Source: Pseudeuparius sepicola (Eukaryota; Arthropoda; Insecta; Coleoptera; Anthribidae). From it: a stretch of DNA of 64,000 bases. Where the stretch lies: contig OY987301.1 of assembly GCA_963920635.1 (NCBI GenBank), positions 46,971,820 to 47,035,819 of the forward strand, in the 5' to 3' direction. Of the stretch, positions 47,480 through 58,040 are shown piece by piece (positions within the stretch are counted from its first letter, which is position 1; every line of letters begins with the position of its first letter). The position numbers were made by a program, and so were the translations under genes. The notes under the pieces were generated by a model. It made no database searches. It saw nothing but the letters and a program-made list of their open reading frames with translations, and was not told the DNA's origin.

Positions 47480-47830
47480 TGTAATTTATTCAAAATGGTC
47501 GCCGCTCCAAGATGGCGATGGCGGATTACCTATTTTTACAACCTAGTTGACATGGGCATCAAATGAAAGGGTCTGACGAGTAAAATAGAAAATGATAAGG
47601 TGAGTGGCGTCATGCTAAATCCAATATGGCGTCCACTCTAAGATAGCGGATATTACTTATTTCTTCACAACTTCCTTGGCATGGGTATAAAATAAAAGGG
47701 GTCGAGGTTTGACGAGTATAAAACGATAAGGTGAGTGACGTCATACTAAATCCAATATGGCGGCCGCCTCAAGATGGCGGACTAAATATCTTTACTACCC
47801 TCCTGACATAGGAATCAAATAGGAACTAAT
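47480..47830. repeat. GCCAT-rich tandem repeat, unit about 130 bp
   Basis: Three diverged units each contain 'aatatggcg..cgcc.c.aagatggcgga', a 'tgacatgggcatcaaat' block and 'gataaggtgagtg.cgtcat.ctaaatcc'. AAGATGGCGG matches the YY1/Pleiohomeotic core (GCCAT on the other strand). A regulatory role is only a possibility. Confidence 0.75.
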
Positions 47831-47856
47831 AAGCACAAAATAAAATTGAAAATTAA

Positions 47857-48221
47857 AAAACCTTTTTAAAACAACCTTTTATTTAAGCCGTGTACTAAAA
47901 CGAATAAAATATTTTAGGTTTAGGTATTCGTTAAGGTAATTCAATGCCAACTTTCGACAAGCTTTTTGAAATAAAAAACTTGTCTCCCGAATTGTAAGAA
48001 AGTACATATACTTCAGCAAGCACTTTCTTATCAACCAATCACTGGGCAATAAAATTAATAATAATTGGTGGTACGTATTTTTATGAAAATTTCGCGGGAC
48101 AAGCTTTTTGATTTCATAAAGCTTGTCGCAATTTGGCATTGAATAACCTTAACGAAAACCTAAACTTTTTTTATTCGTTTTAGTAGGTCCACGGCTTAAA
48201 TAAAAGATTGTTTTAAAAAGT
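47857..48221. mobile_element. foldback MITE, about 365 bp
   Basis: 'cttttatttaagccgtg' at the left pairs with 'cacggcttaaataaaag' at the right. Pairing continues through 'aaaacgaataaaa' and 'ttcaatgccaa', and 'acaagctttttga' lies inside on both arms. No coding sequence. Confidence 0.8.
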
Positions 48222-48404
48222 TTTTTTTTTAACTTTTATTACCATGTTCCCTGTATAAATCGCTTATTAAATATTATAATATATATGTTTATGCTTATTA
48301 TTAAAAAAAGTGACTAAACCCGCATTTACACTTAAGTGAATTCTTTGAACACCACACGTCTTTTGCCACTTCCCAGTTGTTTATCGTCCGAGTTAATAAA
48401 GCGT

Positions 48405-48600
48405 GGAAATTGTGTTCTGCCAGGTTCGATATCCCGCTGACAGAAATTAAATTGCCAGACAATTACCCGCCTTCCGTTTGTCCATCTCGGTCAGGGCCAG
48501 CCTGCTGGATATCCCGTATCGATTCCAAATGCCCGAATCTTTTCCCGAGAAATAAATTCGAACTGGCAGCGCAAAGGAAGGAGCTTTCGGGCAACGGGGG
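48405..48600. repeat. dispersed repeat, second copy of 45930-46085
   Basis: Has an extra GC-rich insert of about 20 bp compared with the first copy ('ggtcagggccagcctgctgg'). Confidence 0.6.
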
Positions 48601-48753
48601 AACAAACGGTTAAAGGTGAATTCCCGGGATGCGCCATGATAAATGGATATTGTGTATTTTTTTCTGTTTAAAGTGCTACAGTGGAAAATAGCTAGTCCAT
48701 AAATGTAATATATAATATTTTTGAAAATATCACTTTCATTTCGTACCAAACTT

Positions 48754-49109
48754 GATACGTTGAATATACGTTTGCAAGAATCCGCGTGTATTATTTAAAC
48801 CAGTACTTGCCCCAGTGTATTTCGCTAACAATATAAAAAGTGAACAATTAACTGTTCTAGAGGCACGGATGGCTTTTGCAATAACAATTTTTGCAAAGTG
48901 GATTTCAAATACCTACGTAATATCTGGAGACAACAATTGTGGATGCTATTGTATACTTTCTGCTGATAAAGTCGTGGTGTCTTTAAATGTGAAAGCTACA
49001 GTTCAAGGAGAGTTGCAAGGTTCGCAAAAAAGCGAGGTTAAGAGCCAGGTGCTATAGGTGAAGAGAAAAACGCGTATTCTTGCAAACGTATAAAATATTC
49101 AACGTATCA
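48754..49109. mobile_element. MITE, about 356 bp, GATACGTTGAATAT ends
   Basis: GATACGTTGAATATACGTTT at 48754 is matched by an inverted copy ending 49109, with two or three extra bases in the right copy. 'gcaagaatccgcgt' pairs with 'acgcgtattcttgc'. The interior has a short frame (48815-49057) without recognisable motif. Confidence 0.7.
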
Positions 49110-49389
49110 TCGTAACTTTCTTTCAAGTGTCCATTCTCGTCTCGAACTATCGAGCACAAAACATAAAGCTTAGACATAACCTGCCTAAACACTCAATGAA
49201 GTTGGCTACACAATACAGTGGCGAAGCATAAACAAAACAATACGGACATAGTTCGAGATATAGGTTGGCAGCGACAAGACTATTGGAAAGATAATCTATA
49301 TTAATTTGTTAGCAGCTGATCAATTTACGAAACGGGTTAATAATTAAATTTGTATATATAGGCCCGGTTAACGGGCGCAGTATTTCGAT

Positions 49390-50366
49390 ATTTCGGGGGC
49401 CGCAAAACGTAATGGTGCCACATGGCTATCGAAGGGGAAAAGCCGTTCGACCGTTTGGGACGTTTTCCGATTTGGGTAGCGTCAGATCGAAGCAACCAGC
49501 TACAAGAGGAGGTCGGCTCGGGTCGGCATGCTCTCGACTCTCATCATCATCATCATCAGTATAAGGGGTGGCCGCCTCTGATCGGACCGGCACGTAGGCC
49601 TCCATGGGCCCATTGTGCCCCCACGGCCGGTATCAAAGGGCTTCCAGCATGCCGGCCTTCTTGATGAAGGCCCGCAGCCCCCCAACCTGACACCATACAC
49701 GTCCTCATCGCACAGCCTAGCCATGCCGAAGGACTCGAATCTAACCCTGTCGAGCGCAGGGCACTAGGTGGTGGGGATCTCCTCTTCTTCCAGGCACCAT
49801 CTGCACTCCCGCTCCCAATGAGGTGTAGGTGGCGGGCCAGGCGACAGTGTCCAGTGAGGATCCTCACCAAACCCTTAACCTCTTTTCTTGGCAGACCCAG
49901 CAATTCCCGGGACAAGGCAGGCGATGGCCCGTGTGCCTCGTCTGCCTTATCCCTGGAGCTCTGAGCCATTCCTCGACGAATCTGCTCTGCAGCCACTCGT
50001 CCAAGACTCCAATCGCTACCCCAAAAGGAGTTCCGGTCCCATCGGCTTGCTCTTGGATCCCTCACTGGCCAAGAGGTCGGCGGTCTTATTTCCCTCGATG
50101 CCCGAATGCCCAGGCACCCAGGACAGAGTCACTTTATTCCCTACGGCCACCAGTTTAAGCAAACTCGCTCGACATTCCTCCACCACAGGAGATCTGGTGC
50201 GGTTTGCTCGCAGCGCTAGGAGGGCTGCTTTGCTGTCAGAGTAGAAGGTCACCTCGCGCCACCTGACCTGGAGTTTGAGTGATTCCTCCGCCCCCAACAT
50301 AATGGCAAACAGCTCCGCCTGGAACACCGTAGTGTGTTCTCCTAGGGAGACTCTCGACTCTCAATC
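49390..50366 (-). mobile_element. non-LTR retrotransposon, 5'-truncated 3' end
   Basis: A GC-rich minus-strand segment with an RNase H domain and C-terminal region, followed by a 3' part with a CAT repeat (49539-49558). 5' truncation near 50366 is typical of target-primed reverse transcription. A similar 3' part seems to enter at 63780-63960. Its base composition contrasts sharply with the surrounding AT-rich DNA. Confidence 0.75.
49556..50366 (-). pseudogene. RNase H domain and C-terminus of a non-LTR retrotransposon polyprotein
   Basis: The minus strand reads RVSLGEHTTVFQAELFAIML, EVTFYSDSKAALLALRANR and KVTLSWVPGHSGIEGNKTAD. These carry the RNase H acidic residues (E of FQAE, D of SDSKAA, D of NKTAD) and the WVPGHSGI motif of Jockey/R1-like elements. 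After a frame change LRVWVRILTGHCRLARHLHL is readable, the usual region before the terminal Cys motif, and then the frame breaks again. No reverse transcriptase or endonuclease remains. Confidence 0.85.
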
Positions 50367-50889
50367 AGCCTCTGTTCAGTTCTCGGCTAGGTCCTTTTAT
50401 GTTTTGCGTGTGAAGAGCGTTACGTTACTTGTCCAGGAGGACTACTAAAAGTGCAACGGCGCGCGGTGGGTGCTTCTTGAACGAGTGGCCGCTGTGGTCT
50501 GCGAAAACTTTAAATTTATAACTTTTTTAACATCGCAAATTCATTTGTAATGATTTAATTTCACGTTTTCATTTTTCTTTTGTAAGGTGGAACTAATCTC
50601 ATACCTAATCTAAGCGAAAGTTTGCGCTGCGTAAAGTCTTTAGCTCTGTATATGACTCCTCTAAATTTATAGAAGAAAAACTTGACCAGTTTATCCTCGA
50701 AAACTTGTATTCAGGTTATTTCTTTGTAAAAAAAATGTGTACAAGACCATCCCAGCAGCGTGCGGAAGTTTTGTCATATATAAGTAATGCTCTATGCTCC
50801 TCATGTACTAGAGATACAAAAAAAATATATAAAGAAAAGTTGTTCATGCTTTGATCCCCAACTTTAATTAGAGTCATTTTGCTCTAAAA
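50367..50889. other. unannotated sequence
   Basis: GC-richer to about 50510, then AT-rich. No motif recognised. Confidence 0.4.
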
Positions 50890-51050
50890 AATGTTTAGGA
50901 AACCACCCCTATTGTTTAGGAAACCACCCTATAACTCATTTCGTACCAGGAAGGAGTTCGAATATGATCTTTTAAGTGGACACTCAGGAGGTAGTCCCCA
51001 AGTAACCCGGAAAAAATCATCCTGTTTGGAATTTTGTTGCGATCCCTATA
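50890..51050. mobile_element. fragment related to the 21855-22362 MITE
   Basis: Shares 'ggaaaccacccctattg', 'aggagttcgaatatgatctttt' and 'ctcaggaggtagtccccaa' with that element's right arm. One arm only. Confidence 0.6.
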
Positions 51051-52158
51051 TAAGCCAAGCCTAACTTTATTGGACTAGTAGAACTATTTATAATTTTCAC
51101 AGGCATTTTTGAAATTAAAATTTTGTCGTGCTTGATGCAAAGTTTAATTTCTGTAATTTATTAAAATAATCAAATCGGATTTACTCATGAACACCACTAG
51201 TAGAAACACTAGTGCTAACATAAAAACATCACAATAATTATAAAGCAATAATTCCAGGAATAAAATTAAGTAATAGGAAGTTTGAATTTTGTACCATCTG
51301 AAAAATAAATGTTGGAAAACATAGATAGGCTATGAAACTAATTGAACATGATACATGAAGTCATGAATATTGAGACAAATTCTAAAATATTAGTATCCCA
51401 GCAAAGACAGGTAAAGGGCACATTCATGGGTATTTATATGACCATAATTGGTTCTTTGAAGGCTGCTATAGATGTTCCGGTGCTGGGATGTCCTGGTGGC
51501 GAGAAGCCGGCCTAAGTGAAGTGACAGTATTAATGAATGGCACCCCACCAATGGTCCACTGCCAAAATTGCCAGACTGCGAGACCTCACACTGTACGCTT
51601 TTCGTCACAAAACAAACTGATTCTTTTAGATCCCTTAATACACAAGAAGCGATTATAAATAGTTTACTAATAAACACAAGGAATAATGGAAACGATGCCT
51701 TCACACCAACAACGAAAACAAAATAGCTTGTTCCTTTTCTAAACAGCTCTGGAACTGGGAGGCTGCGCCTGTTACAATACGCATGCGTTGTAACTTTATT
51801 TCTAGTTTGCCGTAGTTGGCCCACTAAACAAACCATAACATAATAATCTTATGTTAAGCATAAGATAGTAAAAGAAAAGCCAAAATACAACCGTAAATGG
51901 GCCACTGATGTATAAACTGAACATTGTTATAGTATAGTTACTTACTTAATTCGTGTATGTGTATTTACGTATTACTTTACATTATTTTGATGTTTTTCTC
52001 TTTTCGCATGTATCTCCTATTGATCTACATGATTACCTAAATCAGATCAAGGTAAGTTTGCCTCTATACTAACCAGATTATTTTATTCAATCACAAATCA
52101 CACGAATTAAATAAACTTTGCCTGATATACTTATACGACAAAATTTTTAAGTTTCAAA
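51051..52158. other. unannotated sequence with a CGCATGCG palindrome
   Basis: A 24-bp palindrome GTTACAA...TTGTAAC with a CGCATGCG core lies at 51771-51794. A 148-residue minus frame at 51390-51836 overlaps it, but has no recognised domain and is not called as a gene. Confidence 0.4.
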
Positions 52159-52159
52159 C

Positions 52160-52400
52160 ATACAGGGTTATTCAAAAACAAATGTTACCCGTAGCACAGC
52201 GGTATTCTACTCAAAAAAAAGTGACCCTTGTTTTTTCGGTTTGTTCAAAGCTCTATATTAAGGGCCCCACGGACCCTTAAAAGGGGCCCTAAAATTTCGT
52301 TTTTCCGCTATACCTTTTAAACGGCTTGATCGATTTTAATGATCTTTTGCACGCGTTCATAGATAATTATGTCACATAATTATGTTATAGTGCAATATCC
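52160..52400. mobile_element. single-ended CAGGGTTATTCAAAAACAAA element fragment
   Basis: 'tacagggttattcaaaaacaaa' then 'ctactcaaaaaaaagtgaccc' parallels 59006-59100. Only the left end is seen. Confidence 0.5.
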
Positions 52401-53895
52401 GCAACCGCCAGAGGGCGCCACTTGTGCCAACCAGTGTCATTTATTATGCTCAGAACTTTTTTGCCCACCGTTAACTTGTAAATTAATTTGAACACTTTGT
52501 ACAAAATTCTATTCTCTACAAAAAATTATTCTACTACTGCTTTTGTTCATAAATTTTACCGTTTCGGAGATAACGCCCAAGATGTCCAAAGTATGTGTCA
52601 GTTTTAATAATTTTGAGCCTTTCTTACTCAATTTGTCAGAGGTGTAAAATAGTAAATGGGAATTTGACACCCTAATTCGTCCCCGTGCTTTGTGCTTTTT
52701 TTATTATTATGCTATTACCATAGTAAACAAATTTTAAAAATATTTATAATGAAAACTAAGAGGTTTTCGAAAAAAATATTTTAAAAAGGTCGCTACACTT
52801 GAGGAGCTGGATACGCGGTTAAATTTTTGGCATTTACTCTATAGGTAAACCTATGTTCTATATTATTATAGCTTTGTGCATTTTTTTCAAATTAAAATTT
52901 ACCTCTACTAACTTTTAAGATCCAATCAAACTAGGAAATATTAAATTTTATTCCACCTATGCGTATATTGTGAAACGTCGCACACATTGCACCGAACGCT
53001 CGCTCATACCGTATGTGATTCCGCTATAAAATTAAGCTCTAAATTATGCGAGATAGCGCAATATTGCCCTAGGATAATCGCAGTCATAATGTCAGCGTCA
53101 GTAGGTCCTCTGTTGGAATTACTGTTTAATTCTCATAAATAAGCGATCTCATCGCACCAATGTTATTACCCATAGCATCTATAGGTACATTGCAGCTTGC
53201 TCGATAATGCAATGTAAAATAGCAGCAATGGGAACGAAATTAAGTAGATATATCTAGATGATAAAAAAGTAAAACAATTAACAACCTTAAATGTATGGGA
53301 AATATCATTTAAGTAGTTTTACAAGGTATTCAAAGCAATGCCGATCCAATTCAGTATTTATATTAAATACCAAACAAATTATTAATTTTAGTTAGAGCTT
53401 TAGTCTTTGGTCATATACCTAAAAAAATAGTAAATAGTAAGCTATTAGCTATTTCTTACAAACATTTCGTTTGACCAAAGATTTTCTCTATTTGTTTTGT
53501 TGTTCTTGTTGTTTTGGCAACGTGTACGTAACATTTTATATATAAAACAAAAAACTTTTCACTGGCTTTAAGCCCTCTACAATTTCAATTTTGAATATGT
53601 AGGTACATGCGTACCGACTGGATGGCCGAAAAAATTTTAACTTTTTTTGTTTTATCTAGGTACATTTTTTTGTTATTAACCGCTTTTAAAAATCGTTGCC
53701 ATACTTGAAAATTATCCTTCCCTTGGGTTCATTTTCTTTCTCTTTTAAAAGCAAAAATGTCGGAATAATGCAGCCAATGCAAAAAATCAATAAAACGGGC
53801 CTTCCTCCGTACATTTACCAGCCTGAGGAAAATCTATCCATGGGTTTAGAGTCATTTTCATTATTTTTCCTCACTCTCCCACCTTTCACGTGTTT
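52401..53895. other. unannotated AT-rich sequence
   Basis: No coding homology or paired ends recognised. Confidence 0.4.
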
Positions 53896-54891
53896 GAGTC
53901 AATAAATAAAAAAAATATTGACAAAATAACAAAGGCGTAGTCTTAAATTGCAGAGGAAGCTCCGTTTTTTATTTATTCTTTATCCAACATTTTTGCCTAA
54001 AAAATAGCTCATGGAACAGACAATAATTTTTAAGTATGACTGACATGGCCGGCATCTTGGAATTAAGAAAATCTACTATTTTGAACTTTTCAGTCAATTT
54101 TGAACTTTTCCTTCGATCCTTTTTTCAATCAACGTTCACTAAAATCGGTTAACAAATAAAAAAATATATACAGGGTGATTCACGTAAGTGGTTCATTAGA
54201 AGTTTACGGGGAAGGAGTGCGAATTTTGATTTGAAATTTTGGTTACTTATATAACAGGTTGTAAACTTTCTTTCTAAAATATTTTCAACTTCCGATCACT
54301 TCCGGTTATACCGGAAGTCGATAGCAACTTTGTTATTTCAAATAGAACACACTATATATTATTACACCATTTGATTCCCTATTAAATTCCAAATCTTTTT
54401 TCTGAATATAATGTGTACCCTGTTCCTAACCCCTTTCGAGATATTCGCAAATTTTTGATTTTTTTAGTGTTGCAGCCATCTACCATAGTGATGATAACTT
54501 TGAAATTTATGAATCTGGAAAACTGAAATTTTGGACTGTCGTAGGCGAAAGTCAACGTTATTAAATGGTCTGTATGCCATTTCATAATATTTTACAGGGT
54601 GTTCGGGAAAAAAATCCCAATATCAACATCGAAAAATTGAAAAATCTCTTTTTTTTCAAATGGAACCCATATTTTTTATTGCACCATTGAAATGCTTGTG
54701 AAAAGACAGTTCAAAAAGATATACACACTATATGTCTAAATGAAGCGGTTGCTTCGTTATTACGCAAAATACGTATTTTTGCTGCTCCATATCAAAAACA
54801 ACGGACCTTTTCTAATAGGCGGCCATGGATTTTTCATTTGTGATTGTTATTTATTGTGTTCCAAACAATAAAATATTAACTGTTGACAAGA

Positions 54892-55113
54892 ATGGCTCAA
54901 ATTAACTATTCTTACAAAGATATTTTGAATATGTTTTACACTCATGGAGAGTGTAAAAGAATTTTAGAAAGAACAACTAGAGTTTTTAATGGAAGGCATT
55001 TACATTTACCACCTTTGACGAAAAGAAAATACAGAGAGTTCAAACGAAATTTCATAGTCCATGGCAAGGTCCAAGCAAAGAGAAGCAAATGTAAATACGT
55101 AACAGATAAATAG
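54892..55113 (+). pseudogene. mariner-type transposase, N-terminal helix-turn-helix
   Basis: MAQINYSYKDILNMFYTHGE then CKRILERTTRVFNGRHLHLP and KRKYREFKRNFIVHGKV. This fits the DUF4817-type helix-turn-helix that begins insect mariner-like transposases ('Y...E..DM..IYGECR.NA..A...F..R.P......F..L...F...G'). It ends at a stop at 55111-55113; no catalytic part remains on this side. It lies in the middle layer and ties the CAGGGTGTTCGGG family to mariner-type elements. Confidence 0.7.
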
Positions 55114-55222
55114 CATAATATGAATAAAGTGTTTTACTTATGGGTGATTCATTTAGAGGTACTTTTTGTGATGGGGATTTAATGACAGATCGCACATGCG
55201 CCGTGTCAGCCGACGTGTCATT

Positions 55223-55640
55223 GGTTGCGTTTAAGACTCCCAATCATACCAAGCGCTTTGATTGCAGCGCTTTCTAATTTCGTTTGCTAGCGCTAGCATT
55301 TCGTTAAACGGCTATTTTATGACAGTAAATCTAGCGCCCGAAATATCGAGATATAAAAATAAATTAAGCTCACACGCAGCCCCAAAAAAGTAAAATCACG
55401 AAATCGAAATTTTACAATGGCTTACACCACACGAAAATAATAAATAAAGTCAATAAAGGGAACTGACAGAACAAAGTAAGGTTAGAATAAATCGCTTATA
55501 GCAATCACAAGCGACCAAGCGCAAAATTTTTAGGCTCACTAATTTTGCAATCCGCTGAAATCTAGCGAAACCGTTCAAAGCGCGCAAGCATAAAACCGCT
55601 TGCAAGCGATTGCAATCGCTTTGTCGTCTTAAATGCAACC
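55223..55640. mobile_element. GGTTGCGTTTAAGAC MITE, Harbinger-like, 3-bp duplication
   Basis: Ends GGTTGCGTTTAAGAC and, in reverse complement, GGTTGCATTTAAGAC. Flanks are ATT (55220-55222) and ATA (55641-55643). The mirror arm reads 'gtgtcATTcttgttc' without the insertion, so the duplicated target is ATT with one later change. A 3-bp duplication suggests PIF/Harbinger. The interior has AGCGATTGCAATCGCT-like motifs. Related to 62979-63510. Confidence 0.8.
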
Positions 55641-55671
55641 ATACTTGTTCATTATTGTCTGACATTTCATA

Positions 55672-55956
55672 ATGGAAAGACTTAGCCCGGCGCAGCGTCT
55701 ACAAATTATTCAGCTGTATTTCGAAAATGGGCGTTCTACGAGGAATGTGTATCGCGCGCTTATAGCAACTTATGCTTATGGTCTACATAATCGGCCCACC
55801 GAACGCACAATTCGCTATACCATCGATAAATTTGAAAGCCAATTTTCATTATTGGATAATACGCGACCAAATAGACCACATCCAGCACGTAATGAAGTAA
55901 ATGCGCCAAGTTGTTGCATACGACAAGCCGAGCTGTTGAGAACGGCGACGAATTGA
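55672..55956 (+). pseudogene. mariner-type transposase N-terminus (left copy)
   Basis: MERLSPAQRLQIIQLYFENG then RSTRNVYRALIATY and NRPTERTIRYTIDKFESQFS. This is the helix-turn-helix (DUF4817-type) with the linker LLDNTRPNRPHPAR of insect mariner-like transposases. The inverted copy at 56009-56233 differs at only two or three of about 73 residues. Both copies run into the loop and lack the DDE domain, so neither can be active. Confidence 0.82.
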
Positions 55957-56008
55957 TTCTTGACGGTCTTAGCGTACACTCTCCGCTACTGCCGCTATAT
56001 TTACTTCA

Positions 56009-56233
56009 TTATACGCGTGCTGAATGTGGTCTATTTGGTCGCGTATTATCCAATAATGAAAATTGGGTTTCAAATTTATCGATGGTATAGCGAATTGTGC
56101 GTTCGGTGGGCCGATTATGTAGACCATAAGCATAAGTTGCTATAAGCGCGCGATACACATTCCTCGTAGAACGCCCATTTTCGAAATACAGCTGAATAAT
56201 TTGTAGACGCTGCGCCGGGCTAAGTCTTTCCAT
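56009..56233 (-). pseudogene. mariner-type transposase N-terminus (right, inverted copy)
   Basis: Same start at 56233 and nearly the same residues as 55672, with S to T in KFETQFS and P to S in RPHSAR. It converges head-on with the left copy, separated by a loop of about 50 bp. Confidence 0.82.
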
Positions 56234-57620
56234 TATGAAATGTCAGACAATACTGAACAAGAATGACACGGCGCATGTGCGATCTGTCATTAAATCCCCA
56301 TCACAAAAAGTACCTCTAAATGAATCACCCATTCTTCATTCTTCTATTATTAAAAAATAGCCCTTAACCTTGTCATATAATTGCGTTATTTCATTTTCCA
56401 TGGCCCCCTATAATGTGTCGCTCCTTGAGAAATGGCATCTTTGTTGATACAGAGCAGAAAAAATACGTATGTTGCGTAATAACGAAGCAACCGCTTTATT
56501 TAGACATATAGTGTGTTATATCTTTTTGAACTATCTTTTCACAAGCATTTCAATGGTGCAATAAAAAAATATGGGTTCCATTTGAAAAAAATGAGATTTT
56601 TCGATTGGGATTTTTTCCCGAACACCCTGTACAATATTATGAAATGGCATGCAGACCATTTATTAAAGTTGACTTTCGCCTACGACAGTCCAAAATTTCA
56701 GTTTTCCAGATTCATAAATTTCAAAGTTATCATCACTATGGCCGATGGCTGCAACACTAAAAAAAATCAAAAATTTGCGAATATCTCGAAAAGGGTTAGG
56801 AACAGGGTACATATTATATTCAGAAAAAAGATTTGGAATTTAATAGGGAATCAAATGGTGTAATAATATATAGGGTGTTCTATTTGAAATAACAAAGTTG
56901 CTATCGACTTCCGGTATAACCGGAAGTTATCGGAAGTTGAAAATATTTTAGAAAGAAAGTTTACAACCTGTTATATAAGTAACCAAAATTTCAAATCAAA
57001 ATTCGCACTCCTTCCCCGTAAACTTCTAATGAACCACTTACGCGAATCACCCTGTATAGACAAGGGGACTAAGGCAGTTTCATCACCTATGAAACAAAAA
57101 TTTTGGAAACAATTTCAAAATATTTAAATGAGGATTATGTTAAAAACGTTCAGAGCAATAATTATTAATTAAGCATGATGTTTCTTGATATTACCAGATC
57201 CATATAATGTGAACTCAACCAACCATATTAGTCCAAGGAAAGGACAATTTCATCTAAGGCCGCCATTTTGGAAGTCAGAAATTAAGCAATTTTGAAATTT
57301 TCTGCCAATAGTCCATCCTTTCTGCAAGCAACGGTGCAACGTTCATTAAAATTGGTTAATAAATAAAAAATATGTTGACAAAAGAATGAAGGCAGTTTTA
57401 GTACTACAGCATATAACAATGATGAAAATTACGTTTTCCCTTATTGTTTATAGCTCCGTCCTCGATGAACCGATTTTCCTCACGGTAGAATTAGCCAAAA
57501 AAAGGGCAAAACATAGCACTTATGGATTTTTAAAATCGGCCATTTTAAATTTGTCTGCCAATATAGTCCGTTCTTTTGTGCAAGCAATAATGTCGCATTT
57601 TTTAACATCAGTTAGGTATT

Positions 57621-57879
57621 AATCAAAAACATTTAGAGGCATAATAAAAAAGAGCAAAATTTTTAGGCTTACCCGGTATACCGCATTACAATACCAATTG
57701 TTACAAAGCCTGCTAAATTCGCCAATCCTATAATAAAACTTCTCCATCTCGGATGTCCACAAATCTTAAACTCCGCCAATTTTGTCGTTTGAAAAACGAA
57801 AGCAAACTCCCGCAGTAGGTAGGTATCAAAAACTTTTCACAACTCGTGAAATATTGCCAAGCTTTAATTGCCACTTGTG
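57621..57879. other. unannotated sequence
   Basis: Short interval after the tandem repeat, nothing recognised. Confidence 0.4.
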
Positions 57880-58040
57880 TCGTCCTTTTCCGTTCCTCGA
57901 CTACAGGGGGAGGGGGGCTACAACTACAATTATAATTTGTGGGTGAAGTTCCTGTGTAGTAGCGGTGTAGTATTATACCTTAGTGGAACATTAAAGTTGC
58001 GCAAACTAATAAACCGCGAGGGGAGGCTGTAATTTGTCTG
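57880..58040. repeat. dispersed repeat, copy 1 (second at 58790-58925)
   Basis: Shared blocks: 'acaatta.aattagtgggt.aa.ttcctg', 'agtggaac.t', 'aaactaataaa.c.cgaggg'. Function unknown. The CT/AG-rich flank differs between the copies. Confidence 0.6.

Larger units (their letters stand above)
55141..56331. mobile_element. innermost layer: palindrome with two inverted transposase N-termini
   Basis: TGGGTGATTCATTTAGAGGT at the left is matched exactly in reverse complement at the right end. Pairing continues through the 'gatcgcacatgcgccgtgtca' block. The flank is TA on the left and TT on the right. Each arm has the same transposase start. The left arm alone carries a 418-bp MITE (55223-55640), so the right arm shows the empty site. 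Confidence 0.85.
54595..56629. mobile_element. middle layer: mariner-like element with CAGGGTGTTCGGG ends
   Basis: Ends CAGGGTGTTCGGGAAAAAAA (left) and CAGGGTGTTCGGGAAAAAAT (right, reverse complement), with TA flanks (54593-54594, 56630-56631). Arms continue through 'atggaacccatatttttt' and 'tagtgtgt/acacacta'. It contains a transposase helix-turn-helix at 54892 and a third element at 55141. Confidence 0.86.
54171..57054. mobile_element. outer layer of a three-layer nested palindrome
   Basis: Ends CAGGGTGATTCACGTAAGTG and, in reverse complement, CAGGGTGATTCGCGTAAGTG, with TA flanks (54169-54170, 57055-57056). Outer arms 54171-54594 and 56632-57054 match almost base for base, including the self-complementary 'cttccggttataccggaag'. 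The centre is occupied by the 54595-56629 element. Confidence 0.88.
53896..57620. repeat. diverged tandem repeat (about 250-300 bp unit) split by a nested element
   Basis: 'aataaataaaaaaaatattgacaaaa' (53904), 'aacaaataaaaaaatatata' | element | 'gacaagg' (54150/57057) and 'aataaataaaaaatatgttgacaaaag' (57358) mark the unit starts. 'ggc.gcatcttgg/ggccgccattttgg/ggccattttaaa' and 'aacgttcactaaaatcggtta' recur in each. About three units, with the 2.9-kb element inserted in the A/T-rich part of the second. Confidence 0.65.

Noticed and set aside
49539..49558. CAT repeat as an independent microsatellite locus
   Set aside because: It falls inside the retrotransposon 3' part, where a run of Asp codons is plausible.
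51390..51836. 148-residue open frame on the minus strand
   Set aside because: No recognisable domain, and its composition fits read-through of non-coding sequence. It spans a palindrome and has no supporting start context or splice structure.
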